A stretch of DNA of 64,000 bases from JACCXG01 sp963750935 (GTDB lineage: Bacteria > Acidobacteriota > Vicinamibacteria > Vicinamibacterales > 2-12-FULL-66-21). The notes beneath the pieces are model-generated. The model made no database searches. It was not told the DNA's origin and saw only the letters and a list, made by a program, of their open reading frames with translations. The DNA is taken from contig CAVVSR010000019.1 of NCBI GenBank assembly GCA_963750935.1, forward strand, positions 1 to 64,000, given 5' to 3'. Shown here in pieces: positions 36,747 to 44,295 of the stretch. Positions within the stretch are counted from its first letter, which is position 1, and the number at the start of each line of letters is the position of its first letter. Made by a program: the position numbers and the translations under genes.

Positions 36747-38021
36747 CTACTGTCCGAATCGGGGATTGACGACGCTGCTGAAGATGGAACCGAAGGTGTA
36801 GGTGAGGCTCATCCCGAACTGATACTCGTAGCCGCTCTCCAGGCGGCGGATCCGCAGCAGGATCTCCTCGTCCGTGGCGCCGCGGGCCGGCAGCGAGAGC
36901 TGGTCGCGAATCCGTGACGCGCTGACCTCCGCCCCGACCGAGAGGCCGCGGGCGAGGCGAAGCGAGATCTGGCCATCGATCTCGAAGCGGGTCTTGTCGA
37001 GCTCGTGCAGGTACTGCGACCACTCGGTGCGCACCTCGAGCGAGCCCCAGCGTTCCCGCTGCTCGAAGGTCACCGACAGCTCGTGCGAGGGCAGCGTCTC
37101 CTCGGTCTTCCCGTACAGCGTGCTCCTCGTAATAGGCGTCGCGCTGGAGTCCGACGGCATAGAGCACGCGCAGCTGGCGGCGCGTGTACATCGAGTAGGG
37201 GAAGAAGTTGTACTCGACGGCCGGCGCCGCCCCCACGGACAGCTTGATGTTCTCGAAGGTGGACGACTCGACGTCGCCCGACGCGCCGATCGACCAGTGC
37301 TCGCCCAGCGCCTTCACGATCAGCCAGTTGAAATCGTGCTCGCGCCGGTTCACCTTCACCGGCTCGTCCTCGTCGAGATCGAACTCCTCCTTCTCGTGAT
37401 CGAGCTCACCGCCGAGCGTGATCTTCCACTCCGGGGTGATGCGATCGGCGCTGATGCCGGCGCCGAGCTGCTGCTCCTTGCTCGACTCCTCGCCTTGAAA
37501 GGACGCCGAGCCGCGCACGCTGAACACCCAGTTGTTCCAGCGGTCGCGGGCAATGGCGGGACGCCCCGCGTCGCCGCCCAGCTTCACCGTCACGGCCAGC
37601 TGGCTCGGGACGCCGTCTTTCGCGAGGTATGTGAGCAGACCGACCCGGAGCGAGTTGGCGAGCTGACGACGCACCACGTCCTCGGACTCGGCCGTCGTCG
37701 TCACCGTCTTCAGCGAGTGATCGACGCCGGCGAACCGGGACGCGCCGATGAACGCCAGCGCGTACTCCGCCCGCCGGCGCCAGTGGCCGCGCTCGTAATC
37801 AGCACGTGAACCTCGGCCTCGGTGCGATCGCGAACGTAGGACACGAATGCCACTTCCTCGCGCAGGAAGTCGATGAAGCAGTTCTCGCAGTCCAGGAAGA
37901 CCTTGAGTCGATCGGGCGGCGCCGCCGGCTGCTGCGCGCCCGCGAAGGCGGTCGAAGGACAGGCCAGGACGGTCAGCGCGACGCACACCATCGGCAGGGC
38001 GAGGATCAGGAGACGGTACAC
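36747..38021 (-). CDS. Outer-membrane beta-barrel hypothetical protein, two frameshifts
   Basis: Three frame segments form one ~425-residue protein. The N-terminus has a signal peptide (LLILALPMVCVALTVLACPS), then LKVFLDCENCFIDFLREEVAF and VSYVRDRTEAEVHVLIT. A break near 37755-37770 leads to EYALAFIGASRF, VDHSLKTVTTTAESEDVVRR and RVGLLTYLAKDGVP. A second near 37125-37135 leads to STLYGKTEETLPSHELSVTF and the barrel end LTYTFGSIFSSVVNPRFGQ. Aromatic-rich alternating strands support an outer-membrane barrel. The paired Cys near the start (DCENCF) and the RDRTEAEVHV segment recur in a family of uncharacterised Acidobacteria/Bacteroidetes proteins. No function known. Confidence 0.68.
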
Positions 38022-38099
38022 GCGGGCAGATACGACGGAACGCGAGGGGCTGTTTCGACCGCCCGCCCGGTGGCGGACGCGCGCCAGGGACGAATGGCG

Positions 38100-38684
38100 T
38101 CATCCGCCAGACTGCCACTGCCGCACGGCGTCGAGCGGGTACAAGAGCATCAGGATGTTCAGGAGCAGGTTGTCGCGAATGTAGTAGGCAACGATCACCT
38201 CCATCGCGATCGTCAACGCGATCGTGAGCCAGACCGGAAGGCGCGACGCCAGCACGAAGCCCAGCACCATCGCCAGCACGTCCGACACCGAGTTCAGTAC
38301 GCTGTCGCCATAGTAGTCGAGGGAGATGGTCGCCTCGCGGTAGCGATTGATGATCAAGTCGGTGTTCTCGAAGATCTCCCACGCACCTTCGATCGCGCAG
38401 GCCACCGCGAGCCGCGCCATCACCGGCCACTTCGGCGCCACGAGCCACAGCAGCCAATAGAACGCAAAGCCGTGAATGATGTGCGAGAAGGTGTACCAGT
38501 CCGAGATGTGCTGGGAGTTCTCCGAGCTTTGCACGACGCCATGCCACGCCTTCACGTAACCGCACTTGCAGATCGGCACCCGGCCCATCGTCAGCAGCGC
38601 GATGGCCGTCGCGGCGACGATCACGCCGGCGACGAGGAGCCAGCGGTAACGGGCAATCGGCATGTCGTGGGCGCTTCTGCTCAT
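38100..38684 (-). CDS. DUF2585 family membrane protein
   Basis: A 194-residue integral membrane protein with about five helices. The highly conserved family motif ICKCGYVKAWHGVVQSSENS followed by QHISDWYTFSHIIHGFAFYW is intact, with several His, Asp and Glu residues that could bind metal or catalyse a reaction in the membrane. Later ECW-like segments include AIEGAWEIFENTDLIINRYR and LDYYGDSVLNSVSDVL. Function is unknown. The start is taken at ATG 38684; a GTG three codons upstream is possible. Confidence 0.88.
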   Translation of the reverse strand: MSRSAHDMPIARYRWLLVAGVIVAATAIALLTMGRVPICKCGYVKAWHGVVQSSENSQHISDWYTFSHIIHGFAFYWLLWLVAPKWPVMARLAVACAIEGAWEIFENTDLIINRYREATISLDYYGDSVLNSVSDVLAMVLGFVLASRLPVWLTIALTIAMEVIVAYYIRDNLLLNILMLLYPLDAVRQWQSGG

Positions 38685-38765
38685 GTGCGGCACGAACGGT
38701 GGACCGGCCGGCTTCGTATCAGATGAGTACGGAGCCGCTGATATACTCGGCCCCTGACGGCGTTA

Positions 38766-39158
38766 ATGGACAAGCGACCGACCGTGCTGTTGATCGAAGA
38801 CTTCGATGACGCCCGGGAAATGTATTCCGAGTATCTCGAGTTCAGCGGCCTGACGACCGTGGGCGCGGCCGATGCGGTGCGGGGCCTGCGCCTGGCGGAT
38901 GAGTTGCAGCCGTCCGTGATCCTGATGGATGCCGCGCTGCCGGGACTGAGCGGCTGGGATGCCATCCAGCAACTGAAAGACAACCCGAGAACCGCGCACA
39001 TTCCGGTGCTGATGCTGACCGGACACGTGCTCGGCGACGCGCGCGAGCGCGCCCTTGCCGCCGGCGCCACCGGCTTCATTCCCAAACCCTGCCTGCCGGA
39101 CGAACTGGTGCGTCAGATTCTGCTCACGCTGAAGAAGGCGGTCGAGCCCGACGCGTAA
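38766..39158 (+). CDS. Single-domain response regulator (CheY-like)
   Basis: 130 residues forming one complete receiver domain: acidic pocket IEDFDD, phosphoacceptor Asp in VILMDAALPGLSGWD, switch Thr in VLMLTGH and the conserved Lys in GFIPKPC. No output domain, so it should act by protein contact or in a phosphorelay. No histidine kinase is adjacent. It contrasts with the degenerate receiver at 35334-35726. Confidence 0.9.
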   Translation: MDKRPTVLLIEDFDDAREMYSEYLEFSGLTTVGAADAVRGLRLADELQPSVILMDAALPGLSGWDAIQQLKDNPRTAHIPVLMLTGHVLGDARERALAAGATGFIPKPCLPDELVRQILLTLKKAVEPDA

Positions 39159-39166
39159 CCGCGACA

Positions 39167-40084
39167 CTACCTGTCCACCACGGTCGTGGCCCTGAACATG
39201 GTCCGGCCGGAGAACCGCATGTCGCCGAGCGTCACGCGGACGCGTCCGCCATCCGCCTCGGCCAGTTCGTAATAGGGGAAGCGCGACCACACGAGCAGGC
39301 CGCGAAACGCCGGATCGCTCTCGGCGGCGCGGACCGCCGCCGGGTGGCGATCGTTCTTCGGCACATGCTCCGGTGAGAATCTGATGTTTCTCGGCCACCA
39401 CTCGACGCTGCCGCGTTCGTAGTGATCGCCGGCATCGACGATGACGGTCTTGCGCAGCGGATGGATGGGCACCGGTCCGAGCATCACGCGCGCGGGCGGT
39501 GCGCCCTTCGCGGCCGTCCACGCCGTCACCACCATCTGCCGGGCCATCCGCGAGGATGCAATCATGACGGCGATGTAGAGCGTGGCCAGCGCCAGGGCCG
39601 CCATGGCGGCGCGGGGCGTGCGCAACCGCCTCGCGATCATCACGCCCGCGAACAGCACCAGCCACAGCCACGGATCGACGATGAACACCGAATCGCCGTA
39701 GAACCAGTCGCGGGACAGCGGCATGAGCAACCGGACGCCGTAGGTGTTCAGCCAGTCGAGCGCGACATGCGAGAACACGCCGACGTATCCGAGCAGCAGC
39801 ATGGCGGCGGGCCGCACGCGCCGCCGACCCAGGGGATCGGGCCACCGCCGATCGATCATCACGAAGATCAGCGTGAGGAGTAGCGGCAGCAGCGCCTGCG
39901 CGATCACGCCGTGCGTCCAGCCGCGGCGGAACGCCACCGGCGGGGTGTCGGTGGCGAACACCAGCACGTCGACGTCGGGCAGGTTGGCGGCGATCATCAG
40001 CGCCGCGTGGCCAAACCGCGTCCGGTGCTTCAGACCGGCCTCGGCGAACGCCGCGCCGGTCAGGGTATGGCAAAGGTTGTCCAC
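39167..40084 (-). CDS. Membrane-bound metal-dependent hydrolase, YdjM/LexA-regulated family
   Basis: 305 residues with about five membrane helices. The N-terminal signature MDNLCHTLTGAAFAEAGLKH, then IAANLPDVDVLVF, RRGWTHGVIAQALLPLL and GVFSHVALDWLNTYGVRLL contain the His and Asp residues typical of the YdjM-like hydrolase family. The C-terminal ~110 residues are soluble (LGPVPIHPLRKTVIVDAGD) and of unknown fold. Substrate is unknown. It lies downstream of a palindromic repeat element and converges with the receiver gene at 39158. Confidence 0.85.
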   Translation of the reverse strand: MDNLCHTLTGAAFAEAGLKHRTRFGHAALMIAANLPDVDVLVFATDTPPVAFRRGWTHGVIAQALLPLLLTLIFVMIDRRWPDPLGRRRVRPAAMLLLGYVGVFSHVALDWLNTYGVRLLMPLSRDWFYGDSVFIVDPWLWLVLFAGVMIARRLRTPRAAMAALALATLYIAVMIASSRMARQMVVTAWTAAKGAPPARVMLGPVPIHPLRKTVIVDAGDHYERGSVEWWPRNIRFSPEHVPKNDRHPAAVRAAESDPAFRGLLVWSRFPYYELAEADGGRVRVTLGDMRFSGRTMFRATTVVDR

Positions 40085-40090
40085 GTCGAC

Positions 40091-40161
40091 AAGTCAGAAG
40101 TGAAAAGTCAAAAGTAAAAAGAATTTCTTCTGTACTTCCTGTACTTTTAACTTCTGACTTT
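40091..40161. repeat. AT-rich palindromic intergenic repeat, copy 2
   Basis: Outer arms aagtcagaagt (40091-40101) and acttctgactt (40150-40160) are exact inverted repeats and match the arms of the element at 13056-13121. The segment cttttaacttctgactttct is shared by both copies. The interior differs (aaaagtcaaaagtaaaaag against cttctgtacttcctgtac), so only the ends are conserved. It lies between two minus-strand genes. Confidence 0.85.
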
Positions 40162-40168
40162 CTTTCGT

Positions 40169-41875
40169 CTACTCCTCCGCCATGAACGGATACTTGTACT
40201 CGCGCGGCGGGGTGAAGGTTTCCTTCACGGTGCGGGCGTTGACCCAGCGCACGAGATTCAGCTTCGAGCCGGCCTTGTCGTTGGTGCCGGATCCGCGCGC
40301 GCCGCCGAACGGCTGCTGCCCGACGACCGCGCCGGTCGGCTTGTCGTTGATGTAGAAGTTGCCGGCGGCGTTGCGCAGCGCGCTGGTGGCCTCACGCACC
40401 GCCTTGCGATCGCGGCTGAAGATCGCGCCGGTCAGCGCATAGGGCGAGGTCTGATCGACGACGGCGAGCGTCTGCTGCCACTGCGCGTCGGGATAGACGT
40501 AGGCGGTGACGACCGGCCCGAAGATTTCCTCGCACATGGTGCGGTAGCCGGGATCGGTGGTCTGGATCAGGGTCGGCTCGATGAAATAGCCGGCCTCGCC
40601 CTTGGCGACGCCGCCCTGCAGGATCTGCGCATTCTGCCTGGCGTCGTCCAGGTAACCGCTGATCTTGGTGAAGGCCTTCTTGTCGATCACCGCGCTCACG
40701 AAGTTGCGGAAGTCGCGGACGTCGCCGACCTTGATGTCCTGCATCATCGCGACGGTCCGATCCCGGACTTCGTTCCACATCGACTCGGGCACGTAGACGC
40801 GGCTCGCGGCCGAGCACTTCTGGCCCTGGTACTCGAAGCCGCCGCGCGCGATGGCGACCGCGACCGCCGCCGGATCGGCCGACGGGTGCGCGACGATGAA
40901 GTCCTTGCCGCCGGTCTCGCCGACCAGGCGCGGGTAGCCGCGATACTTGTCGAGGTTCTGTCCGATCGTCTTCCAGATGCTGTTGAAGACCGCGGTGCTG
41001 CCGGTGAAGTGCACGCCGGCAAGCTCGGGCGAATCGAGCAGGACGCGCGAGATCTGCACCGAGTCGCCGGGAATGAAGTTGATCACCCCGGGCGGCAGGC
41101 CGGCTTCCTCGAGCACGCGCAGCGTGTAATAGCCGCTCAGCATCGCGGTGGCCGCCGGCTTCCACACGATCGTGTTGCCCATCAGCGCCGGCGCCGTCGT
41201 CAGGTTGCCGCCGATCGCGGTGAAGTTGAAGGGCGAGATCGCGTAGACGAAGCCCTCCAGCGCGCGGTACTCCATCTGGTTCCACATGCCGGGGCTGCTG
41301 ACCGGCTGCTCGCTGTACAGCTCCTGCGCGAACGCCGTGTTGAAACGCCAGAAGTCGATCATCTCTGACGCCGCGTCGATCTCCGCCTGGTAGGCGGTCT
41401 TCGACTGACCCAGCATCGTCGCCGCCACGATGGTGGAGCGCCAGGTCGTGGCCAGGAGCTCGGCCGCGCGCAGGATGACGGCGGCGCGATCTTCCCAGGG
41501 CCAGCTCGCCCACTCACGCCGCGCCGCGGCCGAGGCCGCGATCGCCTGCTGGATGTGCTCGGGCTCCGCCATGTGGTAGTCGGCCAGCACGTGGTTGTGA
41601 TCGTGGGGCATCACCGTCTGCCCCTTGCGGCCGGTGCGAATCTCGCGGCCGCCGATCACGAGCGGGATGTCGAGCCGCTCCGACGCCATCGACTTCAGAC
41701 GCGCCTTGAGCTCGGCGCGCTCGGGCGTGCCCGGGGCATACGATCGGTTCGGGTCGTTCACCGGCGGCGGCACGTGGCGGATGCCGGCGAATGCTCCATC
41801 CAGGACGATGCCGGTGGGCGACGAAGACGGTGTGGTGCCCTGATTGGCCGGGGCAGGCGAAGCGGTCGTGGACAT
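40169..41875 (-). CDS. pruA: L-glutamate gamma-semialdehyde dehydrogenase (1-pyrroline-5-carboxylate dehydrogenase)
   Basis: A 568-residue aldehyde dehydrogenase of the stand-alone ALDH4 type (about 540 residues is usual). The N-terminus has VNDPNRSYAPGTPERAELKA, typical of this group. Catalytic features: NFTAIGG cofactor region, general base Glu in RLVGETGGKDF, catalytic Cys in GGFEYQGQKCSAASRVYVP, and the C-terminal PFGGARGSGTNDKAG. It oxidises glutamate semialdehyde to glutamate with NAD+, the second step of proline degradation. No proline dehydrogenase gene is adjacent. The start is ATG 41875 before MSTTASPAP; the ~30-residue Ser/Thr/Pro-rich lead is unusual but harmless. Confidence 0.93.
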   Translation of the reverse strand: MSTTASPAPANQGTTPSSSPTGIVLDGAFAGIRHVPPPVNDPNRSYAPGTPERAELKARLKSMASERLDIPLVIGGREIRTGRKGQTVMPHDHNHVLADYHMAEPEHIQQAIAASAAARREWASWPWEDRAAVILRAAELLATTWRSTIVAATMLGQSKTAYQAEIDAASEMIDFWRFNTAFAQELYSEQPVSSPGMWNQMEYRALEGFVYAISPFNFTAIGGNLTTAPALMGNTIVWKPAATAMLSGYYTLRVLEEAGLPPGVINFIPGDSVQISRVLLDSPELAGVHFTGSTAVFNSIWKTIGQNLDKYRGYPRLVGETGGKDFIVAHPSADPAAVAVAIARGGFEYQGQKCSAASRVYVPESMWNEVRDRTVAMMQDIKVGDVRDFRNFVSAVIDKKAFTKISGYLDDARQNAQILQGGVAKGEAGYFIEPTLIQTTDPGYRTMCEEIFGPVVTAYVYPDAQWQQTLAVVDQTSPYALTGAIFSRDRKAVREATSALRNAAGNFYINDKPTGAVVGQQPFGGARGSGTNDKAGSKLNLVRWVNARTVKETFTPPREYKYPFMAEE

Positions 41876-41948
41876 CGTGAAGCCTCGAGTTCGAGAAAGT
41901 CGTGCAGCGGAAATGTCAATTATAGACCTGCGGCGCGGCCGGCCGCGG

Positions 41949-42705
41949 TCAAGCCGGCGGTGACCCGGCGAGCTCGACGAGGAGGGGGAAATGGTCTGAC
42001 GCATCGGCGGCGGGCGCCGCGCGAATGACCTCACACGCCAGCCAGCCGGCCCGACTGATCCGCGGGAACAAAGGCGTAGTCGAGGCGGACGTGAGGGTCC
42101 CACACGGGGAAGGTCAGCCCCGTGTCGTGCGGGTGCAGACGGCGGAAGCCGTCCACGTAGCCGGCGTTGATCACGATCTCGATCGTGCGCCATCGGACTC
42201 GCCCGCCGCTCAGCCACACCAGGGCGCGCAGGCGCTGCGGCAGCTTGCGGAAGTCGAGCAGCTCTCCGGGCGCCAGCGTGTTGAAGTCCCCCGCGAGCAG
42301 GTGAGCCCCGCGGTCGTGCTGACGGATCGTGCGAAGCAGGTTGCCCAGCTCGAGCACGCGCCGCCGTTCGGTCCAGGCCGCGTGCACGGCGCTCAGGTGC
42401 ACGCCGAAGATGCGAACGTCGATGCCGTGCGGCTCGATCTCGAGGAACGCGTGCCGCGACAGCCGCGGCCGGTGCCATTCATGACCTCTGGTGCGCTCCC
42501 GGCTCATGAAGCCCAGCGACGTCCGGGGGCGTGCGCCACACTCCGCCATGCCGCAGTCGGCGGCAAGCCGCTCGATGACCTCGGGACTCGTCGCCTCCTG
42601 GAACACCACGAGATCCGGCCGCGCCGCCGCAATCACCTGCGCGAGCGGACGCTCCCGTCCGGCGCCGCCATGGCGGATGTTGTAGGACAGGAGGCGGAAG
42701 CTCAC
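41949..42705 (-). CDS. Endonuclease/exonuclease/phosphatase family protein, frameshifted before the SDH motif
   Basis: About 251 residues when corrected. Motifs in order: LLSYNIRHGG, DLVVFQEAT with the metal-binding Glu, FGVHLSAV, LLAGDFNTL and RLDYAFVP. As sequenced the frame stops at 42031 (SGRLAGV). Shifting by one base near 42045-42055 continues RAGWLACEVIRAAPAADA and gives SDHFPLLVEL, the catalytic His motif required by this superfamily, ending at 41949. The true gene therefore likely runs to 41949. The EEP superfamily covers nucleases, phospholipases and phosphatases; no specific substrate is indicated. The ATG overlaps the stop of the upstream nucleotidyltransferase-like gene (ATGA). 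Confidence 0.85.
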
Positions 42706-43247
42706 GCAGGCTCGGACGGCTCGACCGGATCGGGTTTATGGACCAGCACGAGGTAAGGCTGGCCGATCACCTCGCCGCGCAGATACATCACGAAATCCCT
42801 GGTGGCCTGGATGTTCACCGGCCGCTGCACCATGTCCATCAGCCGGCGGCGCAGCGGCACGAGGTCGGGGGCGATATCGGGATCGGATTCGCTGACCGGG
42901 CGCGAGTGCACGCCCGGGACGAAGAACCCCGTGACCTTGAACAGGCCGATGACCTCGTCGCCAACCAGCGTCAGGTCGAGATCGCTGGTGCCGAGCCCCT
43001 CGGCATCGAAGACCGCGCCGTCCTTCCAGCGCCGGCCGGTGACCGCACTCCCCCGCAAGACCACTCCAGTGCCGGCCGGAATCGCGTCCTGCACGATCCG
43101 GACGAACTCCTGGAACCGCTCCTCCCTGCCGTCGAACGCAAGCCGCACGACGTTGTCGTGCTTCTCCTGCTCCGTCAGCTCTGACTCGGCCGCTCTGGCC
43201 GCGTCGACTCTGGCCTGCGACGATCCCGTCAACCCAAGCTCTTCCAC
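42702..43247 (-). CDS. Nucleotidyltransferase-like (Pol-beta fold) protein
   Basis: 181 residues from GTG 43247 with GGGAGAG just upstream. It has a helical N-terminus (ARAAESELTEQEKHDNVVRL) and a nucleotidyltransferase-type core: VVLRGSAVTGRRWKDG (GS motif) followed by GTSDLDLTLVG (SDLDL metal-binding pair). This matches the minimal GS...DxD signature of the Pol-beta superfamily. The later part has RPVSESDPDIAPDLVPLRRR and a C-terminal QPYLVLVHKP. Substrate unknown. It overlaps the EEP-family gene (ATGA), so the two may act together on a nucleotide or nucleic acid. Confidence 0.72.
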   Translation of the reverse strand: MEELGLTGSSQARVDAARAAESELTEQEKHDNVVRLAFDGREERFQEFVRIVQDAIPAGTGVVLRGSAVTGRRWKDGAVFDAEGLGTSDLDLTLVGDEVIGLFKVTGFFVPGVHSRPVSESDPDIAPDLVPLRRRLMDMVQRPVNIQATRDFVMYLRGEVIGQPYLVLVHKPDPVEPSEPA

Positions 43248-43293
43248 GCCACTCTCCCTCGTCCACAGCAATGCAGACGCCGGGCCATCGGCA

Positions 43294-43357
43294 TCCCGCC
43301 TCCCGCCTCCCGCCTCCCGCCCCCGCACCCCGCACCCCGCACCCAGCACCCAGCACC
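43294..43357. repeat. Tandem heptamer repeat array
   Basis: Nine consecutive 7-bp units keep one register: tcccgcc x4 (43294-43321 with a one-base overlap), ccccgca x3 (43321-43341), then cccagca x2 (43342-43355). The array begins 46 bases upstream of the nucleotidyltransferase-like gene and abuts the stop codon of the LysE-family gene. Unit drift along the array suggests stepwise slippage expansion. Confidence 0.85.
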
Positions 43358-43984
43358 TTAAGAGAGCATGCGCAGCGCGAGCAGCAGCATGGCGACGCCG
43401 GCGATGGTGTCGAGCAGACGGCGCGGCCAGCCGCGCGCGAGGATCGGCGCCATGGTGCCGCCGGCCACGGCCCACACCACGTGCCAGCTGAAGGCGAGCG
43501 AGACGTGGATGGCGGTCAGGATCAGTACGCTGCGCACGAACGGCAGCTGCCGCGGCGCGAACTGCGGCAGGACGATCAGGTAGAACGAAGCGATGGCCGG
43601 GTTGAGGAAGTTGGTGAGAAAGCCTTCGAGCAGATGCTGGCGCGATGAACGCGCGGGCGTCGGCGACTCGAACGGCGTCAGCGGCCGGTTGCTCCGCTCC
43701 CGGCCGAAGGCCGCGTACAACGAGCGCAGCCCCAGCCACACCATGAATGCCGCGCCCGACACGCGAAGCACCGTCCACGCCTGGGGCCAGCGTCGCAGCG
43801 CGAACGCCAGGCCGAACGCGGACACGAGCCCGTACACCACCGACCCGCTGTTGACGCCGGCAGCCGTCTGCACGCCGGCGCGGACGCCGCCGCTGAGGCT
43901 GTTTCGCAGCACCACCGCCGTCGACACGCCGGGCGTCAGGATGAACGGCACCGTCACGGCGAGAAAGCTCCAGATCGGAAGCAC
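43358..43984 (-). CDS. LysE/RhtB family amino-acid exporter
   Basis: 208 residues from GTG 43984 (MLPIWSFLAVTVPFILTPGV) with about six membrane helices. Family features are the N-terminal TPG motif, SLSGGVRAGVQTAAGVNSG, AFMVWLGLRSLY in the third helix region, and FLTNFLNPAIASFYLIVLPQ. LysE/RhtB proteins export amino acids such as lysine, threonine or homoserine. Its position beside the homoserine dehydrogenase gene (divergent, SAM riboswitch between) makes a homoserine/threonine-related substrate plausible but unproven. Confidence 0.88.
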   Translation of the reverse strand: MLPIWSFLAVTVPFILTPGVSTAVVLRNSLSGGVRAGVQTAAGVNSGSVVYGLVSAFGLAFALRRWPQAWTVLRVSGAAFMVWLGLRSLYAAFGRERSNRPLTPFESPTPARSSRQHLLEGFLTNFLNPAIASFYLIVLPQFAPRQLPFVRSVLILTAIHVSLAFSWHVVWAVAGGTMAPILARGWPRRLLDTIAGVAMLLLALRMLS

Positions 43985-44080
43985 GCGTGATGATAACGGT
44001 GAAGGTCGCCCGCCTTGACTGGCCCGATTGACAGGACGACGCACCGTTCACTACGATGCTGGGGTTCGTCTCACGGCGAA

Positions 44081-44193
44081 CGCTTATCCAGAGTGGCTGA
44101 GGGAACAGGCCCGTCGACGCCACAGCAACCAGGCTCCCTCACGCACGAGGCCCAGGTGCTACTTCCTGCCCGATAAACCGGGAGAGATAAGAG
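44081..44193 (+). promoter_or_regulatory. SAM-I (S-box) riboswitch
   Basis: The aptamer shows the S-box signature in order: P1 strand cttatc (44083-44088), cagagtggctgaggga, ggccc, gcaacc (44125-44130), ggtgct followed by acttcctgcc (44155-44170), and closing P1 strand gataag (44186-44191). A 6-bp hairpin follows at 44201-44215 (agaccg/cggtct) as a possible expression-platform element; it has no U-tract, so control may be translational. The downstream gene is homoserine dehydrogenase, consistent with methionine-branch repression by S-adenosylmethionine. Confidence 0.93.
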
Positions 44194-44295
44194 CCTCGGC
44201 AGACCGTTCCGGTCTCTGAAGTCACTTCCAGCTCCCATAGTTCGCGGCCCTCGTTCGCGTTGTTCGCGTGCGCGCGCCGCGTGGTGAAACGTTTC

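Noticed and set aside
35533..38565. A 1,010-codon minus-strand frame across four genes.
   Set aside because: Its translation is arginine-rich and alternates between shadow sequence and one real segment (about 37130-37760) of the barrel protein; real genes on both strands explain the region better.
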